NCBI GenBank assembly: GCA_012842765.1
Contig: DUWJ01000071.1
Coordinates: forward strand, 1-7,181
Direction of reading: 5' to 3'
Origin: Bacillota bacterium
Lineage (GTDB): Bacteria; Bacillota; DTU025
DNA length: 7,181 nucleotides
The position numbers and the translations under genes are program-made. Under the pieces are notes generated by a model. The model did not search any database. It was not told where the DNA came from and saw only the letters and a program-made list of their open reading frames with translations. Of the stretch, positions 1-6,915 are shown piece by piece (the stretch's first letter is position 1; each line of letters starts with the position of its first letter).

Positions 1-866
1 GAACCCAATGCTCCGTCAGCAAAGAGTTTCACCGGCCCCACCCTCAGCCACTCATCCCCAAAACCAGTTCCAAGCCCCAAGTCGATCGCATCGTCCAAGT
101 TTTGCTTGGGGATAGCCTGCGTAACGCGGAGCTTCAACCGCCCCGAACTCCTCATCGCCTGCAAAGCCTCGAATGCCAGAGCATCCTCCATGTTGCAGAT
201 CCCTGCAATTCCCAGCTTATGAAGTTCCGACTGTCCTTTTTGCATAGCCAAGACAACTGCATCGAATGTTGGCTCTGGAATTACTCTAGTCACCAGCTCC
301 ACAGCTGATTCCTTGAGAACCCCCGTAGCTTGCCTCGAATCTTCATCCCTGACTATCTCGCCGCCCTCAGGATTAGGAGTGTCAAGACCTATGCCTGCAA
401 GACGCAATGCCATGGTATTCACCCAGAGAGCATGTAGATCCTTACTGAAAAGGGCCACTGGGTTTCTAGGGCAAATGGAGTCGAGATATGAGCGGTCCGG
501 CAGTCTCCCTTGCGTCCACTCATTCTTGTTCCATCCCCATCCTAGCACCCACGCACCGGGCTTAATGCCTTCCATGGCCTTGCTGATGCGAAGAGCGGCA
601 TCATGGGGATCGCGTGCCCCCTCAAGATTTGCTGAGGTCTGGCACATCGAGTAGAACTTGAAATGTATATGAGAATCAATGAAAGCAGGAATCAGGACCT
701 TGCCTCGAAGGTCAATCCTCTCGAAAGTGTCATCTGTCATCGACAGCACATTCGATTCAGAACCAACAGCGATTATCCGCTTTCCTACACAAGCCAGAGC
801 CTGACAAAATGGTTGACGTGCAGATGCAGTGTATACTTTGCCTCCCGTGAACAAGTACCTCTTCAA
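1..866 (-). CDS. YtcJ-like amidohydrolase, N-terminal part (partial)
   Basis: This frame is open without a stop from 866 down to the left edge, giving 288 residues of a family usually over 500 long; the C-terminal part lies outside the window. It has the amidohydrolase-superfamily layout: a short N-terminal beta segment (YLFTGGKVYTA), then VLIPAFIDSHIHF with the metal-ligand pair HxH at about residues 66 and 68. YtcJ-type signatures follow: GWGWN, DLHALWVN, a PEGGEIVRDE...TGVLKE block, and GPVKLFADGALGS at the edge. Family members are metal-dependent hydrolases of amide or related bonds; the substrate cannot be told from sequence. I prefer the TTG start at 866 because GGAGG (874-878) sits 7 bases upstream and the protein then begins MKRYLFTGG, as is usual in the family. 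An in-frame ATG at 884 would add six residues but has a purine-rich site almost touching it. No signal peptide is visible, so it is probably cytoplasmic. It is divergent from the acyl-CoA operon. Confidence 0.9.
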   Translation of the reverse strand, partial: MKRYLFTGGKVYTASARQPFCQALACVGKRIIAVGSESNVLSMTDDTFERIDLRGKVLIPAFIDSHIHFKFYSMCQTSANLEGARDPHDAALRISKAMEGIKPGAWVLGWGWNKNEWTQGRLPDRSYLDSICPRNPVALFSKDLHALWVNTMALRLAGIGLDTPNPEGGEIVRDEDSRQATGVLKESAVELVTRVIPEPTFDAVVLAMQKGQSELHKLGIAGICNMEDALAFEALQAMRSSGRLKLRVTQAIPKQNLDDAIDLGLGTGFGDEWLRVGPVKLFADGALG

Positions 867-1054
867 GAAGCTCCCTCCCAGCATTCCTCGGGTGATTGAC
901 TATTTCATCAACCTTTCCTCTTCTCCTGCCAGAGGAGCAGAGAAGGAGTCAAAAGAGGGGCTATAGAAGTAATAATCGTTAGTGTGGATCAACTATCTCC
1001 GACCTCTGCAATTGGCTTGCAACAGAGTGTCGCGGATGAAAGGGTGATTGTTTC
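867..1054. other. Divergent intergenic region
   Basis: These 188 bases separate the minus-strand amidohydrolase from the plus-strand hydroxybutyryl-CoA dehydrogenase gene, so they should contain promoters for both. I find no convincing -35/-10 pair. TAATAAT at about 970-976 is the best -10-like hexamer on the plus strand, but lacks a good -35. A pyrimidine-rich run (about 912-930) is followed immediately by a purine-rich run (about 931-960) that can fold imperfectly back on it around CTCC/GGAG. The amidohydrolase ribosome binding site and the plus-strand site AAAGGGTGAT (1039-1048) lie at the two ends. Confidence 0.5.
874..878 (-). promoter_or_regulatory. Ribosome binding site deciding a TTG start
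   Basis: On the minus strand GGAGG lies 7 bases upstream of the TTG at 866. This spacing favours TTG over the in-frame ATG at 884, whose nearest purine-rich stretch (CGAGGA) directly abuts the start codon. Confidence 0.65.
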
Positions 1055-1906
1055 TTGTCCATCGACAGAATTCTCGTGGTGGGCGCAGGTCAAATGGGCT
1101 CCGGGATCGCGCAGGTCGCAGCCGAGGCCGGCCTCGAGGTGTCCCTAGCCGATCTATCAGTAGACTATGCTCGCAAAGGCGTAGACCGCATACTCAAAAG
1201 CCTCAACCGACAGGTCGAAAAAGGACGCCTGACTGAGGAAGACAAAGAGGACACAGTATCGAGGATCAATTGCGTACCGGACTACTCAGCAGGCGGCGAT
1301 GTAGACCTGGTGATCGAAGCAATCGTTGAAGATCCAAAGGTCAAATCCAAGCTCTTCGCGGAACTGGCGTCGATATGCCCTCCAGAAGCAATATTCGCCT
1401 CCAACACGTCCTCAGTATCCATAACGTCCCTGGCCCGTGATTCGGGGCGCCCCGATCGTTTCATCGGAATGCACTTCATGAATCCCGTCCCTGTGATGCA
1501 GCTCGTGGAGGTTGTACGCGGCCTCGCGACCTCAGATGAAACATGTGAAATCATCGTCGACCTCGCCAGGAGAATGGGCAAAGAACCTGTTGTTGTCGCG
1601 GATTCGCCTGCCTTCATAGTCAACAGGATGGCCATTCCGATGATAAATGAAGCCATATTCGCACTTTCGGAGGGCATATCAGATGCCGAGGGCATAGACG
1701 CCTGCGCAAAGCTGGGGCTCAATCATCCCATGGGCCCGCTGGCCCTCGGGGATCTGATCGGTCTCGATACGGTTCTGTCCATACTCGAAGTCATGTTTCA
1801 AGAGACCGGGGATCCCAAGTACAGGCCCTGCCCGCTCCTGCGGAGGATGGTGGCCGCTGGCAGACTTGGACGCAAATCAGGCCGAGGATTCTATGAATAC
1901 TCCTGA
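1055..1906 (+). CDS. hbd: 3-hydroxybutyryl-CoA dehydrogenase
   Basis: A 283-residue protein of the usual length for the short single-function enzyme, which interconverts 3-hydroxyacyl-CoA (typically 3-hydroxybutyryl-CoA) and acetoacetyl-CoA using NAD(P)(H) in the cytoplasm. The N-terminal Rossmann fold shows GAGQMGSG at residues 10-17 and an acidic residue (Asp33) ending the second strand, which in this family favours NAD over NADP. The catalytic His140 and Glu152 lie in GMHFMNPVPVMQLVEV; Asn190 follows in FIVNRM. The C-terminal helical domain has GLNHPMGPLALGDLIGLD and ends in GRKSGRGFYEYS, the classic family ending. It starts with TTG, supported by AAAGGGTGAT at 1039-1048, 6 bases upstream. 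The stop is 29 bases before the enoyl-CoA hydratase gene, so the two are very likely cotranscribed. Similarity to the clostridial butyrate-pathway enzyme is strong from memory, but beta-oxidation or another acyl-CoA pathway is also possible. Confidence 0.95.
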   Translation: MSIDRILVVGAGQMGSGIAQVAAEAGLEVSLADLSVDYARKGVDRILKSLNRQVEKGRLTEEDKEDTVSRINCVPDYSAGGDVDLVIEAIVEDPKVKSKLFAELASICPPEAIFASNTSSVSITSLARDSGRPDRFIGMHFMNPVPVMQLVEVVRGLATSDETCEIIVDLARRMGKEPVVVADSPAFIVNRMAIPMINEAIFALSEGISDAEGIDACAKLGLNHPMGPLALGDLIGLDTVLSILEVMFQETGDPKYRPCPLLRRMVAAGRLGRKSGRGFYEYS

Positions 1907-1920
1907 TTCAAATCTTCGCT

Positions 1921-1928
1921 AGGAGGTG
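1921..1928 (+). promoter_or_regulatory. Strong ribosome binding site before a TTG start
   Basis: AGGAGGTG, nearly the full complement of the 16S rRNA 3' end, is placed 7 bases before TTG at 1936 and fixes the start of the enoyl-CoA hydratase gene. Confidence 0.85.
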
Positions 1929-1935
1929 GCAAACC

Positions 1936-2700
1936 TTGAGCAAAGACTGTGTCAAACTTCAGTTCGACGATTGTGTGGCAACGATCACCATATCCCGCCC
2001 AACGGCGCTCAACGCCCTAAACAATACAGTTCTGGCTGAACTTGCTTCGGCAATCGAAGAGGTTGGAGAGAATCGTGCGTGCCGTGCCCTGATCGTCACC
2101 GGAGAAGGCAGCAAAGCGTTTGTAGCTGGTGCAGATATCCAAGAGATGGCAAGCCTTACTCCTGACGAGGCCGTCGCCTTCTCCCGGCATGGCCAGAGGG
2201 TATTCAGCGCTATCGAACGGTTGCCGATTCCAACCATAGCCGCAGTGAACGGGTATGCCCTCGGAGGAGGCTGCGAGCTCGCGCTCGCGTGTGATATCCG
2301 GTTGGCCTCGGAAAATGCCCGCTTCGGCCAGCCCGAGGTGGGCCTCGGGATCATACCTGGATTTGGCGGCACTGTACGCCTTCCCCTGGCCATCGGACGT
2401 TCCCGCGCCGCCTACATGATACTCACAGGTAGACACGTTTCCGCCCGGGAGGCGTACGAAATGGGCCTCGTGTCTGAAGTGATGACTCTGGAATCCCTTC
2501 TTCCAAGGGCGGAAGAGTTAGCCCGGGAAATGGCCACCAAAAGCCATGTGGCCATAGGATATGCGAAACGCCTGTTGTTCCCTGATGATGAGGCACTCGC
2601 CCGGGAAGCCCAGCGGTTCGGACAATGTTTCGCAACTGATCATCCGAAGGAGGGAATGTCTGCATTCCTAGAACGCAGACCCGCGAAGTTCTCTGACTGA
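1936..2700 (+). CDS. Enoyl-CoA hydratase (crotonase family)
   Basis: A 254-residue crotonase-fold protein of normal length, expected to hydrate trans-2-enoyl-CoA (such as crotonyl-CoA) to 3-hydroxyacyl-CoA, the step adjacent to the dehydrogenase encoded just upstream. The oxyanion-hole segments are visible: KAFVAGADIQEM at 60-71 and GYALGGGCELALACD at 106-120. Both catalytic acids used by hydratases are present, Glu114 in GGGCE and Glu134 in GQPEVGLGIIPGFGGT, which favours hydratase over an isomerase, decarboxylase or hydrolase of the same fold. The C-terminal part has LTGRHVSAREAYEMGLVSEV, also typical. The start is TTG, fixed by AGGAGGTG 7 bases upstream. No downstream gene of the pathway follows within the window. 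The name crt (crotonase of butyrate fermentation) would fit, but fatty-acid degradation paralogs cannot be excluded. Confidence 0.93.
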   Translation: MSKDCVKLQFDDCVATITISRPTALNALNNTVLAELASAIEEVGENRACRALIVTGEGSKAFVAGADIQEMASLTPDEAVAFSRHGQRVFSAIERLPIPTIAAVNGYALGGGCELALACDIRLASENARFGQPEVGLGIIPGFGGTVRLPLAIGRSRAAYMILTGRHVSAREAYEMGLVSEVMTLESLLPRAEELAREMATKSHVAIGYAKRLLFPDDEALAREAQRFGQCFATDHPKEGMSAFLERRPAKFSD

Positions 2701-2854
2701 AATACAGCCCGTCCAGCGCGGTTGGCTTATCTCGCAACTCTCGCTCGATCTCTGCGTTGTCTGAGGTCCATGACTCAGCTCTGCAGCGTTGAAACACTGT
2801 TCTTGAGTTGCTCAGCTGCCGGTGCAACTGCCGGGCAAGGGAATGGACAACTTT
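2701..2854. other. Intergenic spacer with two small inverted repeats
   Basis: This holds no gene. It contains two small inverted repeats: CTGAG (2761-2765) with CTCAG (2774-2778), and AGTTGC (2806-2811) with GCAACT (2824-2829). Neither is followed by a T run, so no intrinsic terminator for the acyl-CoA operon is evident, and no clear promoter for the downstream gene is visible. Confidence 0.45.
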
Positions 2855-5722
2855 ATGGGAAATAAGAAAAACTGTAGATGTTTTCGATCCACAAAACATG
2901 CAAGGATTCCAACGCCAACTGTGATTTTCTTTCGGGCCAGGGCTCGAGTTGCGGTTCCTGCACTCGTGCTGCTCAGCCTCGTTGTTTTCTCGTCGTCAGT
3001 TTTCGGAGAGAGCGCGACAGGCACATTCGATGTCCTGTTCTCCGATTCTGTCGTAGTGCCCATTGGCAACGGCGTGACCTTCGAACGAAGGACGTCATTG
3101 ACCTCGTCCGGATGGATTCAGATGTCAGTAATACGCGTCAACCTGTCCTCACCCGGTATCGCTGTGGGGCCCGTCTTGGCAGATGGCTCACTCACCTCGC
3201 CGAAGGCTGTGACATCCATAGCCGATGCGGCTGGACTGATTGCTGCGATAAATGGTGACTTTTTCGACATCGGCGCCACTTCGGCTCCGCTTTCCTTCCT
3301 GGCTCAGGGGGGAAAGATGATACGCTCTCCGCGGAAAGATCCTGACTTCGCCTCACTTGCGATCTGCAACGACGGCACAGGGCTTCTCGGGCAATGGAGA
3401 TGGGAAGGTGTCCTAAGAGGTCCGAACGGGCTCGAGATCACCCTCGCCGGCCTGAATGAGATATCGGTCCCGGCCGACCTGGCTGTAATTTACGATCAAC
3501 ACTGGTCGTGGGCGAGACACCCAGGCAACGCCGATGTCTGGCATCTGATGATCCGCGACGGGATCGTCGAATCGTGCGCGAGCGGGTGGCCGACACCTCG
3601 GCTTTCCTCGCTAGGGGACGGCAATGGAGCTAGCGATGCTCCCCGAGGCTGGCTCGGCACTCCGGGCGAAGCTGGATTGACCATCGACGGAGACGCTTGT
3701 CCTTCGACGCCATCGTACGATGGCGTCCTCTATGTCGTTTTGAGGGGATATTCAGCGCAGATTGCCCAGGCGCTTTCGCCCGGAGACCGCGTTTCCATTG
3801 AAGGGTCGCTTACGCCTCCAACACCCGGCTTATGGACTGCCTTTTCTGGCAAACCGGTGCTCGTCCAGGACGGCGCCGTTGTTCGCGGTCTGTGGCAATA
3901 CACAGGGATTCAGTCTTTACTTGCAGCCCCGCGCACCGCCGTTGGCCTCTCAGAGGACGGCACTGCCCTCATAATGGCAGTAGTCGACGGCCGCCTGCCC
4001 GGCGCGAGGGGTGTCACACTTGACGAATTGGCAAAGATAATGATCTCGCTCGGCGCCCATGAGGCCCTGAACCTCGATGGCGGCGGTTCTTCCACCGCAG
4101 CTATCCTAGACCCGGTCACCGACTGCGTAATTCTGGCCAACCGCCCCTCAGGAGGCGTCCAACGGCGTGTACCATATGCGGTTGGTGTGTGGAACACAAC
4201 ACCACAACCCGCAAATGACGATACAGACAAGATCGATCTGGGGAAACTCGAACAACCGATCCCTGCCTTCATCTCAGTTTCGGTGGAAGCCGAACGCACA
4301 GGCAATGGCATAGGAGACTCCGGAGCACCTGAAGCCATTGATAAACCTGTCCGCACACGCCTCGGGTCGTTTCCCTCTATTGAAGCGGCGATTGCAGGGA
4401 CGCCCTCATTTCTCGCAGGGCCTGAAGTCTCTTTTGATACACATTCCAAAGCGATTTTCACAGTAACCATGTATGACGCGTTAGGACGACGCATGGATTC
4501 TGCCGATATCCCAGATGACGTCGAGATCATCTGGGAGGCAATTCCCCCAAAGAATCTACGCGGCATGCCACTCCCAGAGGAGCTGTGGTCCGTGTCGGAG
4601 GATCGGCTCTCCGCTGTCCTATTCGGCAGCGCGCCAGGCCGATTCGAGATCACAGTCAGGGCTGAACGATCGCCAGCTCCCGAAGAGGATCAGCTTCCAG
4701 AAATCGGCGACGGATGTTTACCCTTTGCCCAAATACGTCTGGCTGCCCGCGCCGTCGACCCCTGGCCCATGGGCGCGGCAAGTGGCTCTACGCCGACCAA
4801 AGAGGCAATGAACCGCCTTGCGCTAGTTGACGATTTCGAGGGCCGCACCTCATGGACTGGGGCAGCATCTTCCACAGCGGTTAGGTCAGTCGTGACTACT
4901 GCAAACGTGGAAGGACCTACACCCGACTTTCCCGCCCCAACCGTGGACCAAGTTGACAATCTTCCAACTCCCTCGGGCGCTGTAATCATCCTTGAGTATG
5001 ATCTGAGGAGCCCGGAACAGACCCGCGCAGCGTACATCAGGCCTTCTAGTCCCGTAGCGCTGCCTTCGGGAACATCAGCCATACGGATGTGGGTATATGG
5101 GGATGGTGCAGGCCACTGGCTTCGCGCCACAGTCCAAGATTTACTGGGACAGGAAACCCCCATCGATTTTCCGCGGATTAGCTGGATAGGATGGAGGGTC
5201 GTAGAAGCGCCCATTCCTCAAACGCTAGTTCCGCCACTCTGCCTTTCCCAAGTGTACGTTGTCGAGTTCAAGCCCGAGCTTCAGGCAGCAGGAAGAATAG
5301 CCATTGACAACATAGCTGCCGTCTTGGCCCCAACCGTCCCTCAACCGGCCGGTCAGGCTGTTGACACACTTCTCTGTTCGGCCCCTGGTCGACAGATCGT
5401 GAGAATTGACGGGGTGCGATTGCCGCTGCCATGGCCCGATCTTCTGGCCGAATTTGAACAATTCCGGTTAGGTAATGACCTGGAACTAGTGGTAGTTTTG
5501 AGAGGGACAAATGCCGTCGACATAGATACTCTCGGCGTCGGTGCGGCACTCACAGACCCCCTCGAGGCAAAACTCCTGCTGGAAATGTTGAAGGGCTTAG
5601 CTGATGGCACGACCTCGGTGGTGCTTGTTCAGGATGCTCCTACCGATAGGAAACTCACCAGTGACATGGAAGCCATGATCGACGGGGTGAAGGTCATCTG
5701 GCGAAAGTCGTCACCCCAATGA
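2855..5722 (+). CDS. Exported phosphodiester glycosidase-family multidomain protein
   Basis: A 955-residue secreted or surface protein. A basic N-terminal stretch precedes a hydrophobic core (about residues 31-51, ending SVFG|ES), consistent with a signal peptide or anchor. The phosphodiester glycosidase (NAGPA/DUF2233) domain spans about 85-450: AINGDFF at 131-137, PRTAVGLSEDG near 359-369, VVDGR at 376-380 and NLDGGGSST at 406-414. Known members remove GlcNAc from phosphodiester-linked sugars; many bacterial ones have unknown substrates, probably cell-envelope glycans. An Ig-like beta segment follows (about 525-604). Then comes a jelly-roll carbohydrate-binding-like domain (about 657-826) with DDFEG, MWVYGDGAGHWLRA and ISWIGWRVVE. 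The last 120 residues include LVVVL, ALTDPLEAKLLLEML, SVVLV and IDGVKVIW, resembling the end of calcineurin-like phosphoesterases found in related fusion proteins. The ATG at 2855 is preferred because AAGGGA (2837-2842) is 12 bases upstream; GTG 2822 and ATG 2843 are in-frame alternatives. It converges on rpsI. Confidence 0.88.
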   Translation: MGNKKNCRCFRSTKHARIPTPTVIFFRARARVAVPALVLLSLVVFSSSVFGESATGTFDVLFSDSVVVPIGNGVTFERRTSLTSSGWIQMSVIRVNLSSPGIAVGPVLADGSLTSPKAVTSIADAAGLIAAINGDFFDIGATSAPLSFLAQGGKMIRSPRKDPDFASLAICNDGTGLLGQWRWEGVLRGPNGLEITLAGLNEISVPADLAVIYDQHWSWARHPGNADVWHLMIRDGIVESCASGWPTPRLSSLGDGNGASDAPRGWLGTPGEAGLTIDGDACPSTPSYDGVLYVVLRGYSAQIAQALSPGDRVSIEGSLTPPTPGLWTAFSGKPVLVQDGAVVRGLWQYTGIQSLLAAPRTAVGLSEDGTALIMAVVDGRLPGARGVTLDELAKIMISLGAHEALNLDGGGSSTAAILDPVTDCVILANRPSGGVQRRVPYAVGVWNTTPQPANDDTDKIDLGKLEQPIPAFISVSVEAERTGNGIGDSGAPEAIDKPVRTRLGSFPSIEAAIAGTPSFLAGPEVSFDTHSKAIFTVTMYDALGRRMDSADIPDDVEIIWEAIPPKNLRGMPLPEELWSVSEDRLSAVLFGSAPGRFEITVRAERSPAPEEDQLPEIGDGCLPFAQIRLAARAVDPWPMGAASGSTPTKEAMNRLALVDDFEGRTSWTGAASSTAVRSVVTTANVEGPTPDFPAPTVDQVDNLPTPSGAVIILEYDLRSPEQTRAAYIRPSSPVALPSGTSAIRMWVYGDGAGHWLRATVQDLLGQETPIDFPRISWIGWRVVEAPIPQTLVPPLCLSQVYVVEFKPELQAAGRIAIDNIAAVLAPTVPQPAGQAVDTLLCSAPGRQIVRIDGVRLPLPWPDLLAEFEQFRLGNDLELVVVLRGTNAVDIDTLGVGAALTDPLEAKLLLEMLKGLADGTTSVVLVQDAPTDRKLTSDMEAMIDGVKVIWRKSSPQ

Positions 5723-5798
5723 GAAAACGAATCTAATACCGGATGAGATAGCCTGAAGAAATGGAACGTATCGCCGTCGCTATCATCTCCACTACAAC

Positions 5799-5816
5799 AA
5801 GGCGAAAGCCCTTTTT
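5799..5816 (+). terminator. Possible weak intrinsic terminator
   Basis: GGC-GAAA-GCC forms a short stem closed by a stable GNRA tetraloop, with flanking AA/TT able to extend it across one bulged C. It is followed by TTTTT. The stem is short, so it may be weak; it lies about 77 bases after the stop of the exported-protein gene. Confidence 0.35.
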
Positions 5817-5884
5817 CAGCATTGTATCGGACGTACTAATACGCTAAATACCCCCGCAAATATGGGATTATGCAGTAATGCAAA

Positions 5885-5924
5885 AGAGGAACCAGCCACA
5901 ACGACTCGTTCCTCTGGCTTTTTA
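5885..5924. terminator. Likely bidirectional intrinsic terminator
   Basis: AGAGGAAC (5885-5892) and GTTCCTCT (5908-5915) form a perfect 8-base-pair stem with a 15-base loop. On the plus strand it is followed by GGCTTTTTA. On the minus strand it is followed by TTTTGC, so it could end both the exported-protein transcript and the rplM-rpsI transcript. Its place between converging genes supports the call; the long loop and modest minus-strand T run lower certainty. Confidence 0.6.
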
Positions 5925-5925
5925 T

Positions 5926-5962
5926 GGTCAGCCACGGGCCAAGACGGCCCGCGGGCATGACC
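5926..5962. repeat. Two-part inverted repeat (hairpin) after rpsI
   Basis: The outer arms GGTCA/TGACC (5926-5930, 5958-5962) and inner arms CGGGCC/GGCCCG (5935-5940, 5946-5951) fold into one hairpin with an AAGAC loop and an internal bulge. No T run follows on either strand, so it is not a classic terminator by itself. It lies 30 bases beyond the rpsI stop and could stabilise that transcript's 3' end or assist the nearby terminator. Confidence 0.5.
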
Positions 5963-5992
5963 AAATAGAGTACAATATCGAACCGACGCCTT

Positions 5993-6385
5993 TTACCTCT
6001 TGGAAAACTGAGGCGCCTTTCGGGCCTTCTTCAGGCCGTACTTATGGCGTTCTTTCATGCGCGAATCACGCGTGAGAAGCCCTGCTTTCTTAAGAACGGG
6101 CCTCAGTTCAGGCTCGCCCTCACAAAGCGCCCTGGCTATTCCATGACGTATCGCCCCAGCCTGCCCGCTTAGCCCGCCACCTGACACGTCGGCAATGGCA
6201 TCATATCTGTCCATCCTATTCGCGACCTCAAACGGCTCGCGTGCAAGCAACTCCAGGGTCTGGCGTCCAAAATACTCCTCACTTGGTTTGCCGTTGACCG
6301 TGATCTTCCCGGTTCCCGGCGTCAGCCGCACACGGGCAACTGAGCACTTGCGCCTTCCCGTCGCGGCATACTGCAATTGCGCCAC
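5993..6385 (-). CDS. rpsI: 30S ribosomal protein S9 (uS9)
   Basis: A 130-residue protein of the usual length for uS9, part of the head of the small ribosomal subunit; its C-terminal tail reaches the P-site tRNA. Visible signatures are [17 protein letters not shown] at the N terminus, [14 protein letters not shown], the [19 protein letters not shown] block in the middle, and the basic tail [22 protein letters not shown] type ending in Lys-Arg, as required for tRNA contact. The start is GTG at 6385, with a strong site GGAAGGGGG (6394-6402) 8 bases upstream. It lies 25 bases after the rplM stop, the conserved rplM-rpsI pair, so it is cotranscribed with rplM. Nothing is broken or unusual. Confidence 0.98.
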   Translation of the reverse strand: MAQLQYAATGRRKCSVARVRLTPGTGKITVNGKPSEEYFGRQTLELLAREPFEVANRMDRYDAIADVSGGGLSGQAGAIRHGIARALCEGEPELRPVLKKAGLLTRDSRMKERHKYGLKKARKAPQFSKR

Positions 6386-6410
6386 AGAGTAATCCCCCTT
6401 CCTCGCCCGG

Positions 6411-6848
6411 TTATACCGTTATTTCGAGCGGCTCAGGCATCTGCGCCGCATGCGGGTGTTCCGGTCCCGCATAGACTTTGAGTTTCTTAGCCATCTGCCG
6501 TCCAAGCCTGTTCTTTGGAAGCATCCCAACGATCGCTTTCTCCACCGCTTTCTCAGGCTTAGTCGAAAGAAACTCTTCATAGTTCATCTGGCGAATCCCA
6601 CCAGGATATCCCGTATGCCAATAGTGAATCTTGGTCTGACGCTTGTTCCCCGTCAGGACTACCTTATCAGCGTTGATGACTATCACATGATCGCCCATGT
6701 CCATATGAGGAGAGTAGACCGGCTTATGCTTGCCCTTGAGTATCTGGGCCACTTCGCTTGCAAGCCTGCCCAAGGGCTTTCCCTCGGCATCCACAACATA
6801 CCACTTGCGCGATATCTCCTCCGCCTTAGGCGTGTATGTGCGTGACAT
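6411..6848 (-). CDS. rplM: 50S ribosomal protein L13 (uL13)
   Basis: A 145-residue protein matching the normal length of uL13, an early-assembly protein that binds 23S rRNA in the large subunit. Signatures are [51 protein letters not shown], the YPGG turn, and [22 protein letters not shown] followed by HPHAAQ. The start is the ATG at 6848: GGGAGGG (6855-6861) lies about 7 bases upstream and the protein then begins MSRTYTPK. An in-frame ATG at 6887 would add 13 residues that are unlike the family and would encode the ribosome binding site itself, so I reject it. It is transcribed from the promoter at 6935-6963 with rpsI downstream. Confidence 0.98.
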   Translation of the reverse strand: MSRTYTPKAEEISRKWYVVDAEGKPLGRLASEVAQILKGKHKPVYSPHMDMGDHVIVINADKVVLTGNKRQTKIHYWHTGYPGGIRQMNYEEFLSTKPEKAVEKAIVGMLPKNRLGRQMAKKLKVYAGPEHPHAAQMPEPLEITV

Positions 6849-6888
6849 CAGGTTCCCTCCCAGCTTCAACTGCTCGTCTGAGTGCAAT

Positions 6889-6915
6889 CAGTGGTTCCGG
6901 GGTTTGGCGCCACTG
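6889..6915 (-). promoter_or_regulatory. Hairpin in the rplM leader
   Basis: In the predicted 5' leader of rplM, CAGTGG and CCACTG form a perfect 6-base-pair stem around a 15-base loop. The two terminal bases of its 5' arm overlap a smaller possible upstream stem, TGGT/ACCA, so two partly competing folds exist. L13 leader RNAs that regulate rplM-rpsI are known in low-GC Firmicutes; I cannot confirm that this one matches that consensus. Confidence 0.4.

Larger units (their letters stand above)
5723..5992. other. Convergent intergenic region with hairpins
   Basis: These 270 bases lie between two converging genes, the exported protein and rpsI. I see no credible coding sequence; a 65-codon plus-strand reading frame at 5878-6075 overlaps the terminator hairpin and the rpsI end and has no family features. 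The region holds a small GAAA-loop hairpin at 5799-5816, an 8-base-pair hairpin at 5885-5915 and a larger hairpin at 5926-5962. Confidence 0.6.

Noticed and set aside
102..899. Three plus-strand reading frames (102-308, 313-654, 663-899)
   Set aside because: They lie opposite the amidohydrolase frame, which has clear family motifs across the whole stretch; their translations show no recognisable family features.
2761..2778. CTGAG/CTCAG inverted repeat as terminator of the acyl-CoA operon
   Set aside because: The stem is only 5 base pairs and is followed by CTCTGCAGCG with no T run.
2423..3069. Minus-strand reading frames around 2423-2899 and 2812-3069
   Set aside because: They overlap the hydratase C terminus and the exported protein's signal region, have no motif, and no ribosome binding site I could identify.
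3910..5214. Two long minus-strand reading frames (3910-4653, 4690-5214)
   Set aside because: They are antisense to the exported protein, whose glycosidase and jelly-roll motifs are in the plus-strand frame. The translations are low-complexity Ser/Arg/Pro-rich, typical of opposite-strand artefacts at this base composition.
5878..6075. Plus-strand 65-codon reading frame
   Set aside because: It starts within the terminator hairpin region and runs into rpsI on the opposite strand; no convincing ribosome binding site or family feature.
6849..6887. Upstream in-frame ATG giving a 158-residue L13
   Set aside because: The extra 13 residues are encoded by the leader and ribosome binding site; the ATG at 6848 has an ideal GGAGG and yields the family-typical N terminus and length.
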